Assembly (NCBI RefSeq): GCF_038070005.1
Contig: NZ_JBBPCO010000011.1
Span: forward strand, 62,001 to 126,000
Length of the DNA stretch: 64,000 nt
Direction of reading: 5' to 3'
Source of the DNA: Thermithiobacillus plumbiphilus
GTDB taxonomy: Bacteria > Pseudomonadota > Gammaproteobacteria > Acidithiobacillales > Thermithiobacillaceae
Shown: positions 41,829-52,461 of the stretch, in pieces
Layout: each line of letters opens with the position of its first letter
Position numbering within the stretch: position 1 is the stretch's first letter
Translations under genes and position numbers: made by a program
The notes under the pieces: model-generated
Databases searched by the model: none
The model's input: the letters and a program-made list of their open reading frames with translations, nothing else
What the model was told of the DNA's origin: nothing

Positions 41829-41847
41829 CAGGCCCCGATGGGGCCTG
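41829..41847 (-). terminator. Hairpin after the 24-residue membrane peptide gene
   Basis: CAGGCCCC (41829-41836) and GGGGCCTG (41840-41847) form a perfect stem with a 3-nt loop; on the minus strand AATTTTAT follows. It lies just beyond the stop at 41870 and before the next minus-strand gene. Confidence 0.6.
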
Positions 41848-41869
41848 ACGGAATCGAGCAATATCTGTT

Positions 41870-41944
41870 CTAAACCAGGCCAAGCACCCGCAGAACCACG
41901 AATATGACGACAATGGCGCCAATTATGTAAAGCACATTATACAT
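41870..41944 (-). CDS. Very small membrane peptide, 24 aa
   Basis: Reads MYNVLYIIGAIVVIFVVLRV plus four residues, a single hydrophobic helix. AAAAGGAGCATTT precedes the ATG, an ideal ribosome binding site, and a hairpin terminator follows. This resembles the tiny single-helix envelope-stress peptides found next to membrane genes in proteobacteria. Too short for most gene finders. Confidence 0.65.
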   Translation of the reverse strand: MYNVLYIIGAIVVIFVVLRVLGLV

Positions 41945-42062
41945 AAATGCTCCTTTTGCTATGTGGGCCGGAAGGCTAAGGCAGCCTGCAGTGATTCTCG
42001 CCATTTGGTCCGTACGGCAACAGATCCTTTAGACCTAGCACCATCGGATCGGCATCAGGCAT

Positions 42063-45000
42063 TTATCCCACCCAATGCCGGGCATTGCGGAACATGCGCA
42101 ACCAGGGGCCATCCTCGCCCCAGTCGGCCGGATGCCAGGGGAATTGCACGGTGCGGAAGGAGCGCTCCGGGTGCGGCATGGCAATGGTCACGCGCCCGTC
42201 GGGCGTGCTCAACCCGGCGATGGCGTCCTGCGAGCCGCTGGGGTTGAAGGGATAGCGCTGGGTCGGCTGGCCGTGGTGATCCACCCAGCGCATCGTCACC
42301 AGCGCTTGCGCCTGGGCCGCATCCTGCGCGCTGCGGAATTCGGCGCGGCCCTCCCCGTGTGCGAGTGCGATCGGCAGACGCGAACCTGCCATGCCCTGAA
42401 AGAAGATCGAGGGGCTCGGCGCCAACTCCACCATGGCATAGCGCGCCTCGAACTGCTCGGAGCGATTGCGCATGAAACGCGGCCAGTGATTGGCGCCCGG
42501 AATCAGCTCGTGCAGGGCGGACAGCATCTGACAACCGTTGCAGATACCCAGCGCGAAGCTGTCGGCCCGCTCGAAAAAGGCACTGAATTCGTCCCGCGCG
42601 CGGGCATTGAAGAGGATGGACTTGGCCCAGCCATCGCCGGCGCCGAGCACATCCCCATAGGAAAAACCGCCGCAGGCCACCGCACCCTGGAAGTCCGCCA
42701 GGCTCACCCGGCCGCCGATGATCTCGCTCATGTGCACGTCGATTGCGGCGAAGCCGGCGCGATCGAAGGCCGCGGCCATCTCGGTATGGCCGTTGACGCC
42801 CTGCTCGCGCAGGATGGCCACGCGCGGGCGCACGCCAGTGTTGATGAAGGGCGCGGCAACATCCTCTGAAGGATCGAAGCCGAGCTGCGCGTGCAGGCCG
42901 GGGTCATTGGCGTCCAGCAGGGTATCAAATTCCTCCACGGCGCAGTCAGGGTTGTCGCGCAGGGCCTGAATGCGATGACTGGTCTCGGTCCAGGCACGCT
43001 GCAGCTCGATGCGCGATGCTTCAAGGAGCACCTTCTCGCCCAGACGGATGCTGATGTGATCATCGGCTGCAGGCACGCCCAGGACATGGCAGCAGTCAGC
43101 CAGACCCTGGCTGGCCAGGATCTCCTGCACCCGCGCCCGGTCCGCCGAGCGGAACTGCACCACCGCCCCCAGTTCCTCATTGAAGAGACTGGCCAGCGGG
43201 TCCGCACCCAGGGCGGCGACATCCACGCGCAGACCGCAATGCCCGGCAAAGCCCATCTCGCAGAGCGTGGCCAGCAAACCGCCGTCGGAGCGGTCATGAT
43301 AGGCCAGCAGCAGCCCGTTGCTGTTGAGTTGCTGGATCGCCGCAAAAAAGCCCTTCAGAAGCCTTGGATCATCCAGATCGGGCGGCGTATCGCCCATCTG
43401 TCCATGCACTTGCGCCAGGGCCGATCCTCCCAAGCGGTTGCGGCCCCGACCAAGATCGATCAGCAGCAGCTCGGTGTCCCCATTCGGCAGCAGTTGCGGG
43501 GTGAGCGTGCGGCGCACGTCCATCACCCGCGCGAAGGCCGAGACGATCAGCGAGATCGGGGCGGTCACGGCCTTATGTTCGCCATCATCCCCCTGCCAGA
43601 CCGTGCGCATGGACATGGAATCCTTGCCCACCGGGATCGAAATGCCCAGCGCCGGACAGAGTTCCATGCCCACCGCGCGCACCGTGTCATAGAGCCCGGC
43701 GTCCTCGCCGGGATGCCCGGCCGGCGCCATCCAGTTGGCCGAGAGCTTGATGTCCTCGATGCGCTCGATGCGCGCGGCGGCGATGTTGGTGATCGCCTCG
43801 GCCACCGCCATGCGGCCGCTGGCGGCGGGATCGAGCAAGGCGAGCGGCGTGCGCTCACCAATGGCCATGGCCTCGCCGAGATAACCCTCGAAGCTCATGG
43901 CCGTAACGCCGACATCCGCCACCGGGACCTGCCAGGGCCCGACCATCTGCTCGCGGCAGACCAGGCCACCGACACTGCGGTCGCCAATGGTGATCAGGAA
44001 GGCCTTGGACGCCACGGTAGGCAGGCGCAGAACGCGGTAGACAGCATCCTGCAGATCGATTTTTGAGGTCTCCAGCGGCTGGCGCGGGCGTTCGAGGTGA
44101 TGCGCCTCACGCGTCATGCGCGGCGGCTTGCCGAGCAGCACTTCCATCGGCATGTCCACCGGCTTGTTGTTGAAATAACTGTCTTCCAGCACCAGGCGCT
44201 GCTCGGCCGTGGCCTCCCCCACCACCGCATAGGGGCAGCGTTCGCGCTCGCAGAAGGCCCTGAAGGTTTCGAACTGCTCGCGCCCGACGGCCAGCACGTA
44301 ACGCTCCTGGGCCTCATTGGACCAGATCTCCATGGGCGACATGCCCGGTTCCTCGTTGGGCACGGCGCGCAACTGAAAATGCCCACCCCGGCCGGCATCA
44401 TTGACGAGCTCGGGGAAGGCGTTGGAAATCCCGCCGGCGCCGACGTCGTGAATGGAGACCACGGGGTTGGCGTCGCCCAGGGCCCAGCACTGGTTGATGA
44501 CCTCCTGGGCACGGCGCTGCATCTCGGGGTTGCCGCGCTGCACCGAGGCAAAATCCAGATCCTCATGGCTCGATCCGGTCGCGACGCTGGAGGCCGCCCC
44601 GCCGCCAAGACCGATCAGCATGGCCGGCCCGCCGAGCACGATCAAGAGCGCCCCGGCGGGGATCTCGTCCTTTTGCACGTGCGACTCGCGGATGTTGCCG
44701 ATGCCACCGGCGAGCATGATGGGCTTGTGATAGCCGCGCCGCTCACCCTTGTAATCCAGCTCGAAACTGCGGAAGTAACCCGCGATGTTGGGCCGGCCGA
44801 ATTCGTTGTTGAAGGCCGCCGCCCCGAGCGGCCCCTCGATCATGATATCCAGCGCCGAGGCGATGCGCCCGGGCTTGCCGTAAGCGGGCTGCTCCCAGGG
44901 CTGCTCGAAGCCCGGGATCAAGAGGTTGGAGACGGTGAAGCCCGCCAGTCCGGCCTTGGGTTTGGCGCCCCGCCCGGTCGCGCCCTCGTCGCGGATCTCG

Positions 45001-45947
45001 CCGCCCGACCCGGTCGCCGCGCCCGGAAAGGGCGAGATGGCGGTCGGGTGATTGTGCGTCTCCACCTTCATCAAAATATGCACCGGCTCCGCATGATGCC
45101 GGTACTCCTGATCTTTGGGGTCGGCAAAGAAGCGGCTGCTGGCAAAGCCCGCCATCACCGCCGCGTTGTCCTTGTAGGCCGACAGCGTGCCTTCGGGATG
45201 CAACTGATGGGTGTTGCGGATCATCTGAAACAGCGACCTATCCTGCTTTTCGCCATCGATGACCCAGTCGGCGTTGAAGATCTTGTGCCGGCAGTGCTCG
45301 GAATTGGCCTGGGCGAACATCATCAGCTCGACATCGCTGGGATTGCGCCCGAGTGCCTGGAAGTTCTCGACCAGATACTCGATCTCGTCCGGGCTCAGGG
45401 CCAGCCCCAGTTCCAGATTGGCCGCCGCCAGTGCCGCCGTGCCACCCGTCAGGATGTCCACGCTGCGCAGGGGCGCGGGCGCGGTGTGCTCGAAGAGCCG
45501 CGCCGCCTCACCGACATCCCGCACCACAGTCTCGGTCATGCGGTCATGGATCAGGGGCAGCACGAGCTGGATTTCCGAGGCATTCAGGGGCTTGCCATCG
45601 ACCGTGTCCAGATGGTAGGCAATGCCGCGCTCCAGGCGGCGGATGTTTTCCAGACCGCAATGCTGGGCGATGTCGGTGGCCTTGCTCGACCAGGGCGAGA
45701 TCGTGCCGAAGCGCGGGATCACCAACAGCATCTCGCCGGCGGGTGTGCCAGCGGGCAGACTCGGGCCATAGCTCAGCAGGCGTTCGAGTATCGCCTGCCG
45801 GCCTGCATCCAGCTCGCCATCGAGATCGATGAAATGCATGAACCCGGCCTGGACACGCTGGATGCGCGGGAGTTTTTGCTGGAGCGCGCTGAGGAGCTTT
45901 TCGAGACGGAAGGCGGACAGGGCGGCGGAGCCACGGTGCTGGAGCAT
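42063..45947 (-). CDS. purL: Phosphoribosylformylglycinamidine synthase (single-chain)
   Basis: Fourth step of purine synthesis. At 1294 residues it matches the large gammaproteobacterial type. It shows the PurS-like N-terminal region, FGAM synthase motifs ([46 protein letters not shown]) and the C-terminal glutaminase with [22 protein letters not shown], the nucleophile in [12 protein letters not shown] and [11 protein letters not shown] 45947 is chosen because it starts where homology to the E. coli protein would; the in-frame extension to 46037 is rejected. Confidence 0.97.
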   Translation of the reverse strand: MLQHRGSAALSAFRLEKLLSALQQKLPRIQRVQAGFMHFIDLDGELDAGRQAILERLLSYGPSLPAGTPAGEMLLVIPRFGTISPWSSKATDIAQHCGLENIRRLERGIAYHLDTVDGKPLNASEIQLVLPLIHDRMTETVVRDVGEAARLFEHTAPAPLRSVDILTGGTAALAAANLELGLALSPDEIEYLVENFQALGRNPSDVELMMFAQANSEHCRHKIFNADWVIDGEKQDRSLFQMIRNTHQLHPEGTLSAYKDNAAVMAGFASSRFFADPKDQEYRHHAEPVHILMKVETHNHPTAISPFPGAATGSGGEIRDEGATGRGAKPKAGLAGFTVSNLLIPGFEQPWEQPAYGKPGRIASALDIMIEGPLGAAAFNNEFGRPNIAGYFRSFELDYKGERRGYHKPIMLAGGIGNIRESHVQKDEIPAGALLIVLGGPAMLIGLGGGAASSVATGSSHEDLDFASVQRGNPEMQRRAQEVINQCWALGDANPVVSIHDVGAGGISNAFPELVNDAGRGGHFQLRAVPNEEPGMSPMEIWSNEAQERYVLAVGREQFETFRAFCERERCPYAVVGEATAEQRLVLEDSYFNNKPVDMPMEVLLGKPPRMTREAHHLERPRQPLETSKIDLQDAVYRVLRLPTVASKAFLITIGDRSVGGLVCREQMVGPWQVPVADVGVTAMSFEGYLGEAMAIGERTPLALLDPAASGRMAVAEAITNIAAARIERIEDIKLSANWMAPAGHPGEDAGLYDTVRAVGMELCPALGISIPVGKDSMSMRTVWQGDDGEHKAVTAPISLIVSAFARVMDVRRTLTPQLLPNGDTELLLIDLGRGRNRLGGSALAQVHGQMGDTPPDLDDPRLLKGFFAAIQQLNSNGLLLAYHDRSDGGLLATLCEMGFAGHCGLRVDVAALGADPLASLFNEELGAVVQFRSADRARVQEILASQGLADCCHVLGVPAADDHISIRLGEKVLLEASRIELQRAWTETSHRIQALRDNPDCAVEEFDTLLDANDPGLHAQLGFDPSEDVAAPFINTGVRPRVAILREQGVNGHTEMAAAFDRAGFAAIDVHMSEIIGGRVSLADFQGAVACGGFSYGDVLGAGDGWAKSILFNARARDEFSAFFERADSFALGICNGCQMLSALHELIPGANHWPRFMRNRSEQFEARYAMVELAPSPSIFFQGMAGSRLPIALAHGEGRAEFRSAQDAAQAQALVTMRWVDHHGQPTQRYPFNPSGSQDAIAGLSTPDGRVTIAMPHPERSFRTVQFPWHPADWGEDGPWLRMFRNARHWVG

Positions 45948-46154
45948 GGAGCGGACCTTGTATTGGGGTTCGGACACCTGCGAAAGACAGGCGCCAGTCG
46001 AGCGCGGATTATCCCATGAGGCGGGGACCCGCGCCAAGGTCGTTCAATGCCTTCATCGGGCGGCAAGTGCGCCCCTGCCCATGACCACGCCTCGCATTTG
46101 CGCTATACTTCGCGGCCAAACCTGCTGATCCACTCGCCTGCAGAGGTCCGATCC

Positions 46155-46952
46155 ATGCACCCGATGCTGAACACCGCCGTACGCGCCGCCCGCAAAGCCG
46201 GAGATGTCATCAACCGCGCCCTCAACCGGATCGGCGACCTGAACGTGACCGCCAAGACCCGCAACGACTACGTGACGGAGGTCGATCACGCGGCGGAGGC
46301 GGCCATCGTCGACATCATCCGCAAGGCCTATCCCAGTCACGGAATCCTGGCCGAGGAAAGCGGGCGGCAGGAGGGCGACGATTATCAGTGGATCATCGAC
46401 CCCCTGGATGGCACCACCAATTTCATTCATGGATTGCCGCAGTTCGCGGTGTCGATAGCATTGCTGCATCGCGGGCGGATCGAGCAAGGCGTGATCTTCG
46501 ATCCGGGGCGCAACGAGCTCTTCACCGCCTCGCGCGGTGGCGGGGCGCAGGTGAACGATCGGCGCATGCGGGTGAGTCCGGCGCGCAGCCTGGAAGGCAC
46601 CCTGCTTGGTACCGGCTTTCCCTACAAGGACCAGTCCTACATGGACGAGTACCTGGCCACCTTCAAGGCGCTTGCTGCCCAGACTGCGGGCATTCGCCGG
46701 CCGGGGTCGGCGGCGCTCGATCTCGCCTATGTCGCGGCCGGCCGTTATGACGGCTTCTGGGAATTCAATCTGAGCCCCTGGGATATCGCGGCTGGTGTGT
46801 TGATGGTGCAGGAGGCCGGTGGCATGGTGACGGACTTCGGCGGCGGCGACAACTATCTGGAAAGCGGCAACGTGCTCGCCAGCAACGGGCGGCTGCACAC
46901 GCCGATGCTGAAGATCCTGCGCGACAACCTGCCCCAAGAGCATCGCAAGTAA
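46155..46952 (+). CDS. suhB: Inositol-1-monophosphatase, SuhB type
   Basis: 265 residues. Metal-binding motifs are clear: GILAEESG, WIIDPLDGTTNFIHGLPQFAVSIAL and SPWDIAAGVLMVQEAGG. SuhB also joins transcription antitermination complexes in enterics. ATG 46155 with AGAGG upstream is preferred. It is the last core gene before the suspected insertion. Confidence 0.95.
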   Translation: MHPMLNTAVRAARKAGDVINRALNRIGDLNVTAKTRNDYVTEVDHAAEAAIVDIIRKAYPSHGILAEESGRQEGDDYQWIIDPLDGTTNFIHGLPQFAVSIALLHRGRIEQGVIFDPGRNELFTASRGGGAQVNDRRMRVSPARSLEGTLLGTGFPYKDQSYMDEYLATFKALAAQTAGIRRPGSAALDLAYVAAGRYDGFWEFNLSPWDIAAGVLMVQEAGGMVTDFGGGDNYLESGNVLASNGRLHTPMLKILRDNLPQEHRK

Positions 46953-47470
46953 ATCTCAAGGCGTGGTGGACAGCCCCAAGCATACCCCGATTATGTCGGG
47001 ACACTGACTCGGCGCGCCGCCAGATATCGATTTTTTCTTTTTCAGCAAGAGATTAGGCTGGTGGCGGCCATCGCCGCGCTGAGGTCGAATTGGCATAGAT
47101 GGGCATGGTTTGGCGCTCAAATTGCCCCAAATTTGTCCCAAGAAATCGGATCGCATACTGGGGCACAGCCAGTCGTGTGCGAACGTAGTTTTCAAGAGGC
47201 TACGCAGCACCGCGCTGGACTGTGACGATGCGTGATGGATTTCGAAGCAATGAAGGTCAGCAATCTGGGGTGGTGCCGCCGCTGAGCTTTCGAAATCGGC
47301 GGAGTGCTTTTCGGCCAATGCGGACAAACGTTTAGCTGCCGCTGGGCTTAGCATGCCACTGAATTTCAGCTTCTTGACTTGTGAAGGCAGATTGGGCAGC
47401 TGTCTAAAAGTGTTGGGTGCGCAGCGCGAGGTACGGACATGCGAAATCACCTTTGCTAGGAAAGTACTTC
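46953..47470. other. Intergenic region at the left edge of the suspected insertion
   Basis: About 520 bp without a supported gene. A minus-strand frame (about 46956-47450) begins with a GTG that lies inside the start region of the next gene and reads as low-complexity, unconvincing protein. A short A/T-rich patch (near 47030) is present. No tRNA or attachment-site repeat is visible. Confidence 0.5.
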
Positions 47471-50400
47471 GTGGGAAAGAAATCTAGAGAAAAGAGGGGG
47501 CGCCGGGAAACTCGGACAGCGGGCTCGCCCGACATACTTAGGAACTTTCTGCAGGGGCGGGAAGAAGATCTTCATAGGAAAGCAATCGAGAAAGAATTCG
47601 CGCAGCACGTCTCCGCCGTACGGACGGTCTTGGATCGCTATGATCCGTTTGACGCCGCACTGGCCATTGCTGTCTCGGATCTATGGCCAGCCAATGCGGC
47701 GAGCCCAATCAAGCATATCCTTGCTTGGGCCATCCTGGCCGGGGTGGAACGCGTGACTGAGGGCGCGCTACGCATCACCACGTATGAAGAGTTCAGGACA
47801 TTCGCCGATGCACTGATTTCGGCGTATCCCGACTTTCCGATGCTGGAGGACTTCGTTCCCGAGATCGACTGGGGCGAAGTCCGGGTGCCGCTAAATAACG
47901 ATCTCGTACCTATGTTTTACGGCAGTTGCATAGAACGTACCCCCGACTTCGTGGATGCCTTCAGAATCACCCAGGCAAGTAATGAGCAGGCACTAGCCGA
48001 CATGGATTTGGCCATCGCGATTCAAAGCCATATCCTGCGCAGCATGCCTGAGCTCGCGAATCGCCCTGCACTAGATGTGACGACCGGACACATCGAGGTG
48101 CCACCCCCGAGGTTCTGGGTGTCTTGCCGTGCGACGATCCTCAGTGCCCAGAACGAACTCAATGCCTGGCGTGCAAGATCAAGTGGTCGCCTCGATACTC
48201 GGATTGGCGCCTATCAGGCGCCACTAGGCCGTGACGCGTTTGGCAATGCCTGCATGCAAGGTCTCGCGCTGCCTTTCGTTGGTATGGTATTCAAAGAACA
48301 GTGGATTCCCATTGGCGTCCGAAGCGCACCGGGAAATACGATTGATGTTTGGGCTGATGAATCCAGTAACAGGCCCATAGACCACGCGACTCACTTGTCG
48401 CTGGCGAAGTTTGTGCAAGAGCGGTTCCGGCACGTCGTTCCCGGTCCTATGCAAATCTGGGTTGACAATCGGGAGTTTAACCTCCCAATCAGCTGCCTCA
48501 TCTCAGATACCCGCCTCTGGCTGTTCGTCTGCTGCTCTCATGCCACAGCCGCCGTGGCTGAGCGACAGGCTCAAGAGGCCATGTCGGCAATTCGGCCAGG
48601 CAAGAAATGGGGGTTCAAACATGCCCACGGTCCACGCGTGTTTATTACCAACGGTGACGGGCATAGCCCATCCGCAAAGGACGTCAACGTACTGCTAGTA
48701 GTCACAATGGCGAGCACGGCATTTGGAGCAATAGACGCGCCGAAAAAGCCTATCCGGTTACTGCCGATGGCAGACCTGATCACCATCTTTGACTCCATTG
48801 AAGACTTCGACGAACTCGAGAGATTCTGGAAGTACGTCGACTCACAAAAACTCTCGTTGAGTCCTTTTTCAATGGGGGCGGTTGACCTCTTTGCGTCTTT
48901 TCGGGATACACACGAGGTACTGGTCGAAGGCGCAATAACGCCTACGCTCGTTGCGCTGGATCCGAGCTGGGGCAGCAACTGGCGGTACAAGTGCCTCGCT
49001 AAATTCTGGGCTGATGCCCCACGTCATTTTCCAGATGGATCAATCGGGTGGCTCGTCGCAAGGAACGCGAATGGCGTAATCGAAATGCGCTCGCGTCATG
49101 ACATTGCCCTCGCTTACTCACTGGAGGTGGCCAGTTGCACCTTCCAAGCCATCACGCGTATTGATCGATCTTTCACCGTGACTGAGAACCGGATGCTCGA
49201 CCTGTTCTCTCAAGCACTCTTGGACTGTCTGCAGCACTGTCGAAACCTGGTGTCCGGGCTTACAGTATTTGAGTGCAGGCATGTCGTCGTTCTGTGTGTG
49301 GTTGATCCTACGCACAGACTCGATGAATCCAAAATGCCCGACGCCGCCGATTCGACAGACCCAATCGTCACGTCATCCAACAAAATTTCGGATAACCCTA
49401 TGACGTTGCGGCTTCTGGTGAATTCTGCGGCAGTTCAGGCTGGGCTCAATGAAGCGATGACGGCCACATTCGAAATTGAAAGCCTTGTTGAGACTCTCGT
49501 GGCCGTTCACCGGACCTGCGGATGGGCATTGTCAGAGGATGTTCTCGCCCAAGTTCGTGCGACTGCCAATCGGCCGGCACGCTATCAATTAACTGTGGTA
49601 GAGCAGACGGTTGATGCTCTGGAGTATGTCGAACCGATCATCCCAGCGCCAAGGGACTACAAGCTGGCCCGCCGGCATTTGGCCATCGGCATGCAGAAAC
49701 TCGGTTTCGCCCCTGGCCGCTACGAATTGAACGAAGCAAAGGTGCGGATCGATGCCGGGCGTGAGCACCTCCGCCAGCACATCGACGACCTGATTGCCAA
49801 GTACGACTTCAATGAACTGGCCCGCCACTGCATCGAGCAACACGAGGCACTGCTGATCAGCGAGCGCCACCGGGTAATGCGCGTGCGCCAAAGCCTGTCG
49901 CATGAGGTCGACTATGACCGGCACGAGGCCGTTGCCGAAGCGCGCAAAGAGTTTGGCACAGCCGCTCGCCACTATCGCTTGCTGCTTGAGAAGGTTCTGA
50001 GTGCTTCGCTGCGCACTGGCTTGCAGCCCGTCAATGCGAGCCTTCTGCGCGAACTCATCGGACTCATCGACTGGTATATGGTCTTGGCAGGGGCAAGCGA
50101 CATCCTATACAACGGGGTGGATGTTGGTGGCATCGAGATTGATGATTCCTACATTCCTGAGGTGTTCTACTCGGCTGATTGGAACGTCCGCGAAGCTGCC
50201 TTCGAACACCAGTACGCGAGGTCTCGGCTAGGAACCTGTGTAACCGCCACAGATGCGGTGAAGGGCGATCTTACTGATGCCCTGGGGAGTCCCGAGCTAT
50301 GTCGGGCGTTCCGGAAGGATGCCGGATTCGAGCTCAAGCAACTTCTCCAGACCTTGACCGTGTTGTCGCAGCCAGTCCGATGTGGGCTGGTGTCGGAGCC

Positions 50401-51253
50401 AGCGTTATCGCATGCCGCCCCTGCCCAGACCATCCGGAAGTTGATTTTTCGCAACATCGATGGAGCGTCTCCGGAGGATTGCGAGGCAATCGTTCAGTTC
50501 CTCACATTGTCCGCATCTGACATTCGACGTCTGCCTGGACGCGACATTGACGAAAGAGATGTGCCTTACTGGGAGCACTTCAAACGTTTGCATCGGTACG
50601 CGATTCGGCCTCTGGTGCCAGATGGTGAGTTGCTTCGCTGGGGCGCAGAGCAGGCAAGTCGTGCTCTGCATATCTGGACAGGATCGGTGGTCGATGGCTA
50701 CCTGCCAGCTGAGCTTCCCTGGCCGCATGTCGGGAGCGTGGTTGGACAGATAAAGGAATATATCGAGGAGCAACTTGAGGTCCGAACCGAGGAGATATTT
50801 CGAAGGTTCACTCCCTACGTGATGCGCGGAGTTAACTTCTTCCGCCGGTTCCCAAGGGAAGGTTTTGCGGATGTTGGCGATTTTGACGTTTTGGCGTATT
50901 GGCCTGCCACGAATACGCTGGTGGCTGTGGAGTGCAAGTACAACAAGCCGCCGTTTAGCGTCAAAGACTCCAGACGGCTCCGGGATGAAGTCTTTGGTAG
51001 AGACGGCAAGGGCAGGAAATACCAATTTCTTCAAATCGCACTTCGTCGCAATTTCGTACAAGAGAACCGAGCACGCATGCTTGAGTTGCTGAACTGGCCG
51101 CGAGCTACGGTTGCCGAGAAACGCGATGTGGAGATGTATGTGAGCCGAGACGTACATTGGTGGATGGTCCATCCTCCCTACACGGTTCCGACGGTCTTTG
51201 TTACAGTCGGCTCCCTAGATGACTGGCTCAGGAGCCAGTCTTGGTTGTTGTGA
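47471..51253 (+). CDS. Very large protein with C-terminal PD-(D/E)XK nuclease signature, family not recognised
   Basis: About 1260 residues. The GTG at 47471 has AGGAAAG seven nt before it; GTG 47417 is an alternative. No Walker A, helicase, protease, TIR or membrane signature was found in the first 1100 residues, which are mixed and soluble. Near the C-terminus VGDFDVLAYWPATNTLVAVECKYNK gives D-x14-E-C-K, the core of restriction-type nucleases (about D1139, E1154, K1156 from this start), with the acidic helix EEQLEVRTEEIF before it. Codon use and GC look lower than in suhB and mutS by eye. The gene stands alone in a region with IS3 and HTH fragments, so horizontal transfer and a defence or anti-plasmid role are plausible but inferred. 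Confidence 0.8.
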   Translation: MGKKSREKRGRRETRTAGSPDILRNFLQGREEDLHRKAIEKEFAQHVSAVRTVLDRYDPFDAALAIAVSDLWPANAASPIKHILAWAILAGVERVTEGALRITTYEEFRTFADALISAYPDFPMLEDFVPEIDWGEVRVPLNNDLVPMFYGSCIERTPDFVDAFRITQASNEQALADMDLAIAIQSHILRSMPELANRPALDVTTGHIEVPPPRFWVSCRATILSAQNELNAWRARSSGRLDTRIGAYQAPLGRDAFGNACMQGLALPFVGMVFKEQWIPIGVRSAPGNTIDVWADESSNRPIDHATHLSLAKFVQERFRHVVPGPMQIWVDNREFNLPISCLISDTRLWLFVCCSHATAAVAERQAQEAMSAIRPGKKWGFKHAHGPRVFITNGDGHSPSAKDVNVLLVVTMASTAFGAIDAPKKPIRLLPMADLITIFDSIEDFDELERFWKYVDSQKLSLSPFSMGAVDLFASFRDTHEVLVEGAITPTLVALDPSWGSNWRYKCLAKFWADAPRHFPDGSIGWLVARNANGVIEMRSRHDIALAYSLEVASCTFQAITRIDRSFTVTENRMLDLFSQALLDCLQHCRNLVSGLTVFECRHVVVLCVVDPTHRLDESKMPDAADSTDPIVTSSNKISDNPMTLRLLVNSAAVQAGLNEAMTATFEIESLVETLVAVHRTCGWALSEDVLAQVRATANRPARYQLTVVEQTVDALEYVEPIIPAPRDYKLARRHLAIGMQKLGFAPGRYELNEAKVRIDAGREHLRQHIDDLIAKYDFNELARHCIEQHEALLISERHRVMRVRQSLSHEVDYDRHEAVAEARKEFGTAARHYRLLLEKVLSASLRTGLQPVNASLLRELIGLIDWYMVLAGASDILYNGVDVGGIEIDDSYIPEVFYSADWNVREAAFEHQYARSRLGTCVTATDAVKGDLTDALGSPELCRAFRKDAGFELKQLLQTLTVLSQPVRCGLVSEPALSHAAPAQTIRKLIFRNIDGASPEDCEAIVQFLTLSASDIRRLPGRDIDERDVPYWEHFKRLHRYAIRPLVPDGELLRWGAEQASRALHIWTGSVVDGYLPAELPWPHVGSVVGQIKEYIEEQLEVRTEEIFRRFTPYVMRGVNFFRRFPREGFADVGDFDVLAYWPATNTLVAVECKYNKPPFSVKDSRRLRDEVFGRDGKGRKYQFLQIALRRNFVQENRARMLELLNWPRATVAEKRDVEMYVSRDVHWWMVHPPYTVPTVFVTVGSLDDWLRSQSWLL

Positions 51254-51304
51254 TGCCAACGCTTGACGTTACTTATCTCGGCCTAGAGCAATAATGTGGG
51301 GATC

Positions 51305-51950
51305 TCCGAAGGGGTTTTACCCTGATTTCACGGACACATCCATTAAGGCTTATGATGAGCCAGGAGGTGTGTCATGGCAAAGCGCAGGAAATATTCGGCG
51401 GAGTTCAAGCATGAAGCAGTCGGGCTGGCGCGTTCGAGCAGTCTGCCGGTCAGCCAGGTAGCCCGAGATCTGGGCCTCAATCCCAACATGCTCACCCGCT
51501 GGTGTCGGGAACTGAGCACGGTCGGCAGCAAGGCCTTTGTTGGCCAGGGCAAGCCGCGTGACGAGGCACTGGCGGCGCTGCGGCGTGAACTAGCGCAGGT
51601 GAAGCGGGAACGGGATTTTTTACAAGAAGCGGCGGCGTTCTTCGCGAAAGCGTCGAAATGAAGTACCGCATGATCGAGCGTTGCCGCGACGCCTTCCCGA
51701 TACGGCTGATGTGCCGCTGCCTGGCGGTTTCGCCCAGTGGTTACTATGGCTGGCGCACGCGCATGCCCAGTGCTCGCGAGCAGGCCAACACGCGTTTGCT
51801 GGCGAACATTCGCCAGATCCACACCGCCAGTGATGGTGTTTTGGGTGCCCCGCGCATCTGGGAAGATCTCCAGTACGCGGGTATCTCGTGTGGTCTCAAC
51901 CGCGTGGCTCGCTTGATGCGACGCGATGCCCTGCAGGGTATCCCGCAGAA
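51305..51950 (+). mobile_element. IS3-family element, truncated at the right
   Basis: The likely left terminal region (around TGATTTCACGGACACATCC, 51322-51340) is followed by orfA and a broken orfB. Homology ends near 51950 and no right inverted repeat was found. Insertion lies 50 bp beyond the large nuclease gene. Confidence 0.7.
51374..51661 (+). CDS. IS3-family transposase OrfA
   Basis: 95 residues with the N-terminal helix-turn-helix (RRKYSAEFKHEAVGLARSSSLPVSQVARDLGLNPNMLTRWCREL) and a C-terminal leucine-rich coiled coil (ALAALRRELAQVKRERDFLQEAAAFFAKAS). AGGAGG precedes the ATG. The stop overlaps the orfB start as ATGA, the usual arrangement for coupled or frameshifted OrfAB. Confidence 0.9.
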   Translation: MAKRRKYSAEFKHEAVGLARSSSLPVSQVARDLGLNPNMLTRWCRELSTVGSKAFVGQGKPRDEALAALRRELAQVKRERDFLQEAAAFFAKASK

Positions 51951-52107
51951 AACGAATTGGTCAAGGGATACCATTCCCGAACCATATGCAAAAATTGACA
52001 AAATTACAAGGTTTTTGCGTATGGATTGGGTGCTTGATGTTGCCCCTAGCGTTCTTCTCTACTTGGAGCAATCCTGCGGCAGCACCGTTGCTCCATACGC
52101 TCAATGA
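51658..52107 (+). pseudogene. IS3-family transposase OrfB, truncated
   Basis: Begins normally (MIERCRDAFPIRLMCRCLAVSPSGYYGWRTRMPS and TASDGVLGAPRIWEDLQYAG) but the expected catalytic DDE region is missing. Transposase homology stops near residue 97 at LQGIPQ, after which unrelated sequence continues to a stop at 52107. A complete OrfB is about twice this long. Confidence 0.85.
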
Positions 52108-52187
52108 GCGCATAATCGCGCTAATTGCCAACAGTCGGCGCAGGCGTCTTGTCCTGCGAGGCGTGATGGCACACATGGAATCACGCG

Positions 52188-52454
52188 ATGCCACGCTCGC
52201 TCAACCGCCGCAACCACATTTCGGCTTCGACAAATGCCACGCCCCCCGAGCCTGATGACATTCGTGCGGCCAGAGCCGTAGCGGGCTTGACGCAAAGGGA
52301 AGCCGGTGACGTGGTGCATGCATCGTTGCGTACTTGGCAGCAGTGGGAGGCCGGGGATCGCAAGATGCACCCCGGACTGTTTGAGCTGTTCAAGCTCAAG
52401 ACCGGACGAGAAAAACGCAAGCAACAAGCCAGTGACAGAAACGACCAGGAGTAA
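52188..52454 (+). CDS. Small XRE-like helix-turn-helix protein
   Basis: 88 residues with [46 protein letters not shown], a Cro/C1-type helix-turn-helix. Such short proteins are common in mobile regions as antitoxins or regulators. It ends 7 bp before mutS, so it could influence mutS expression by co-transcription. The start has no strong ribosome binding site; an upstream start is possible. Confidence 0.65.
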   Translation: MPRSLNRRNHISASTNATPPEPDDIRAARAVAGLTQREAGDVVHASLRTWQQWEAGDRKMHPGLFELFKLKTGREKRKQQASDRNDQE

Positions 52455-52461
52455 TTCCGGG

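Noticed and set aside
44097-46019. A 640-codon plus-strand frame opposite purL
   Set aside because: Antisense shadow with no domain signature; purL is intact over this region.
46956-47450. A 164-codon minus-strand frame between suhB and the large nuclease gene
   Set aside because: No ribosome binding site or family resemblance, and its start lies in the start region of the large gene.
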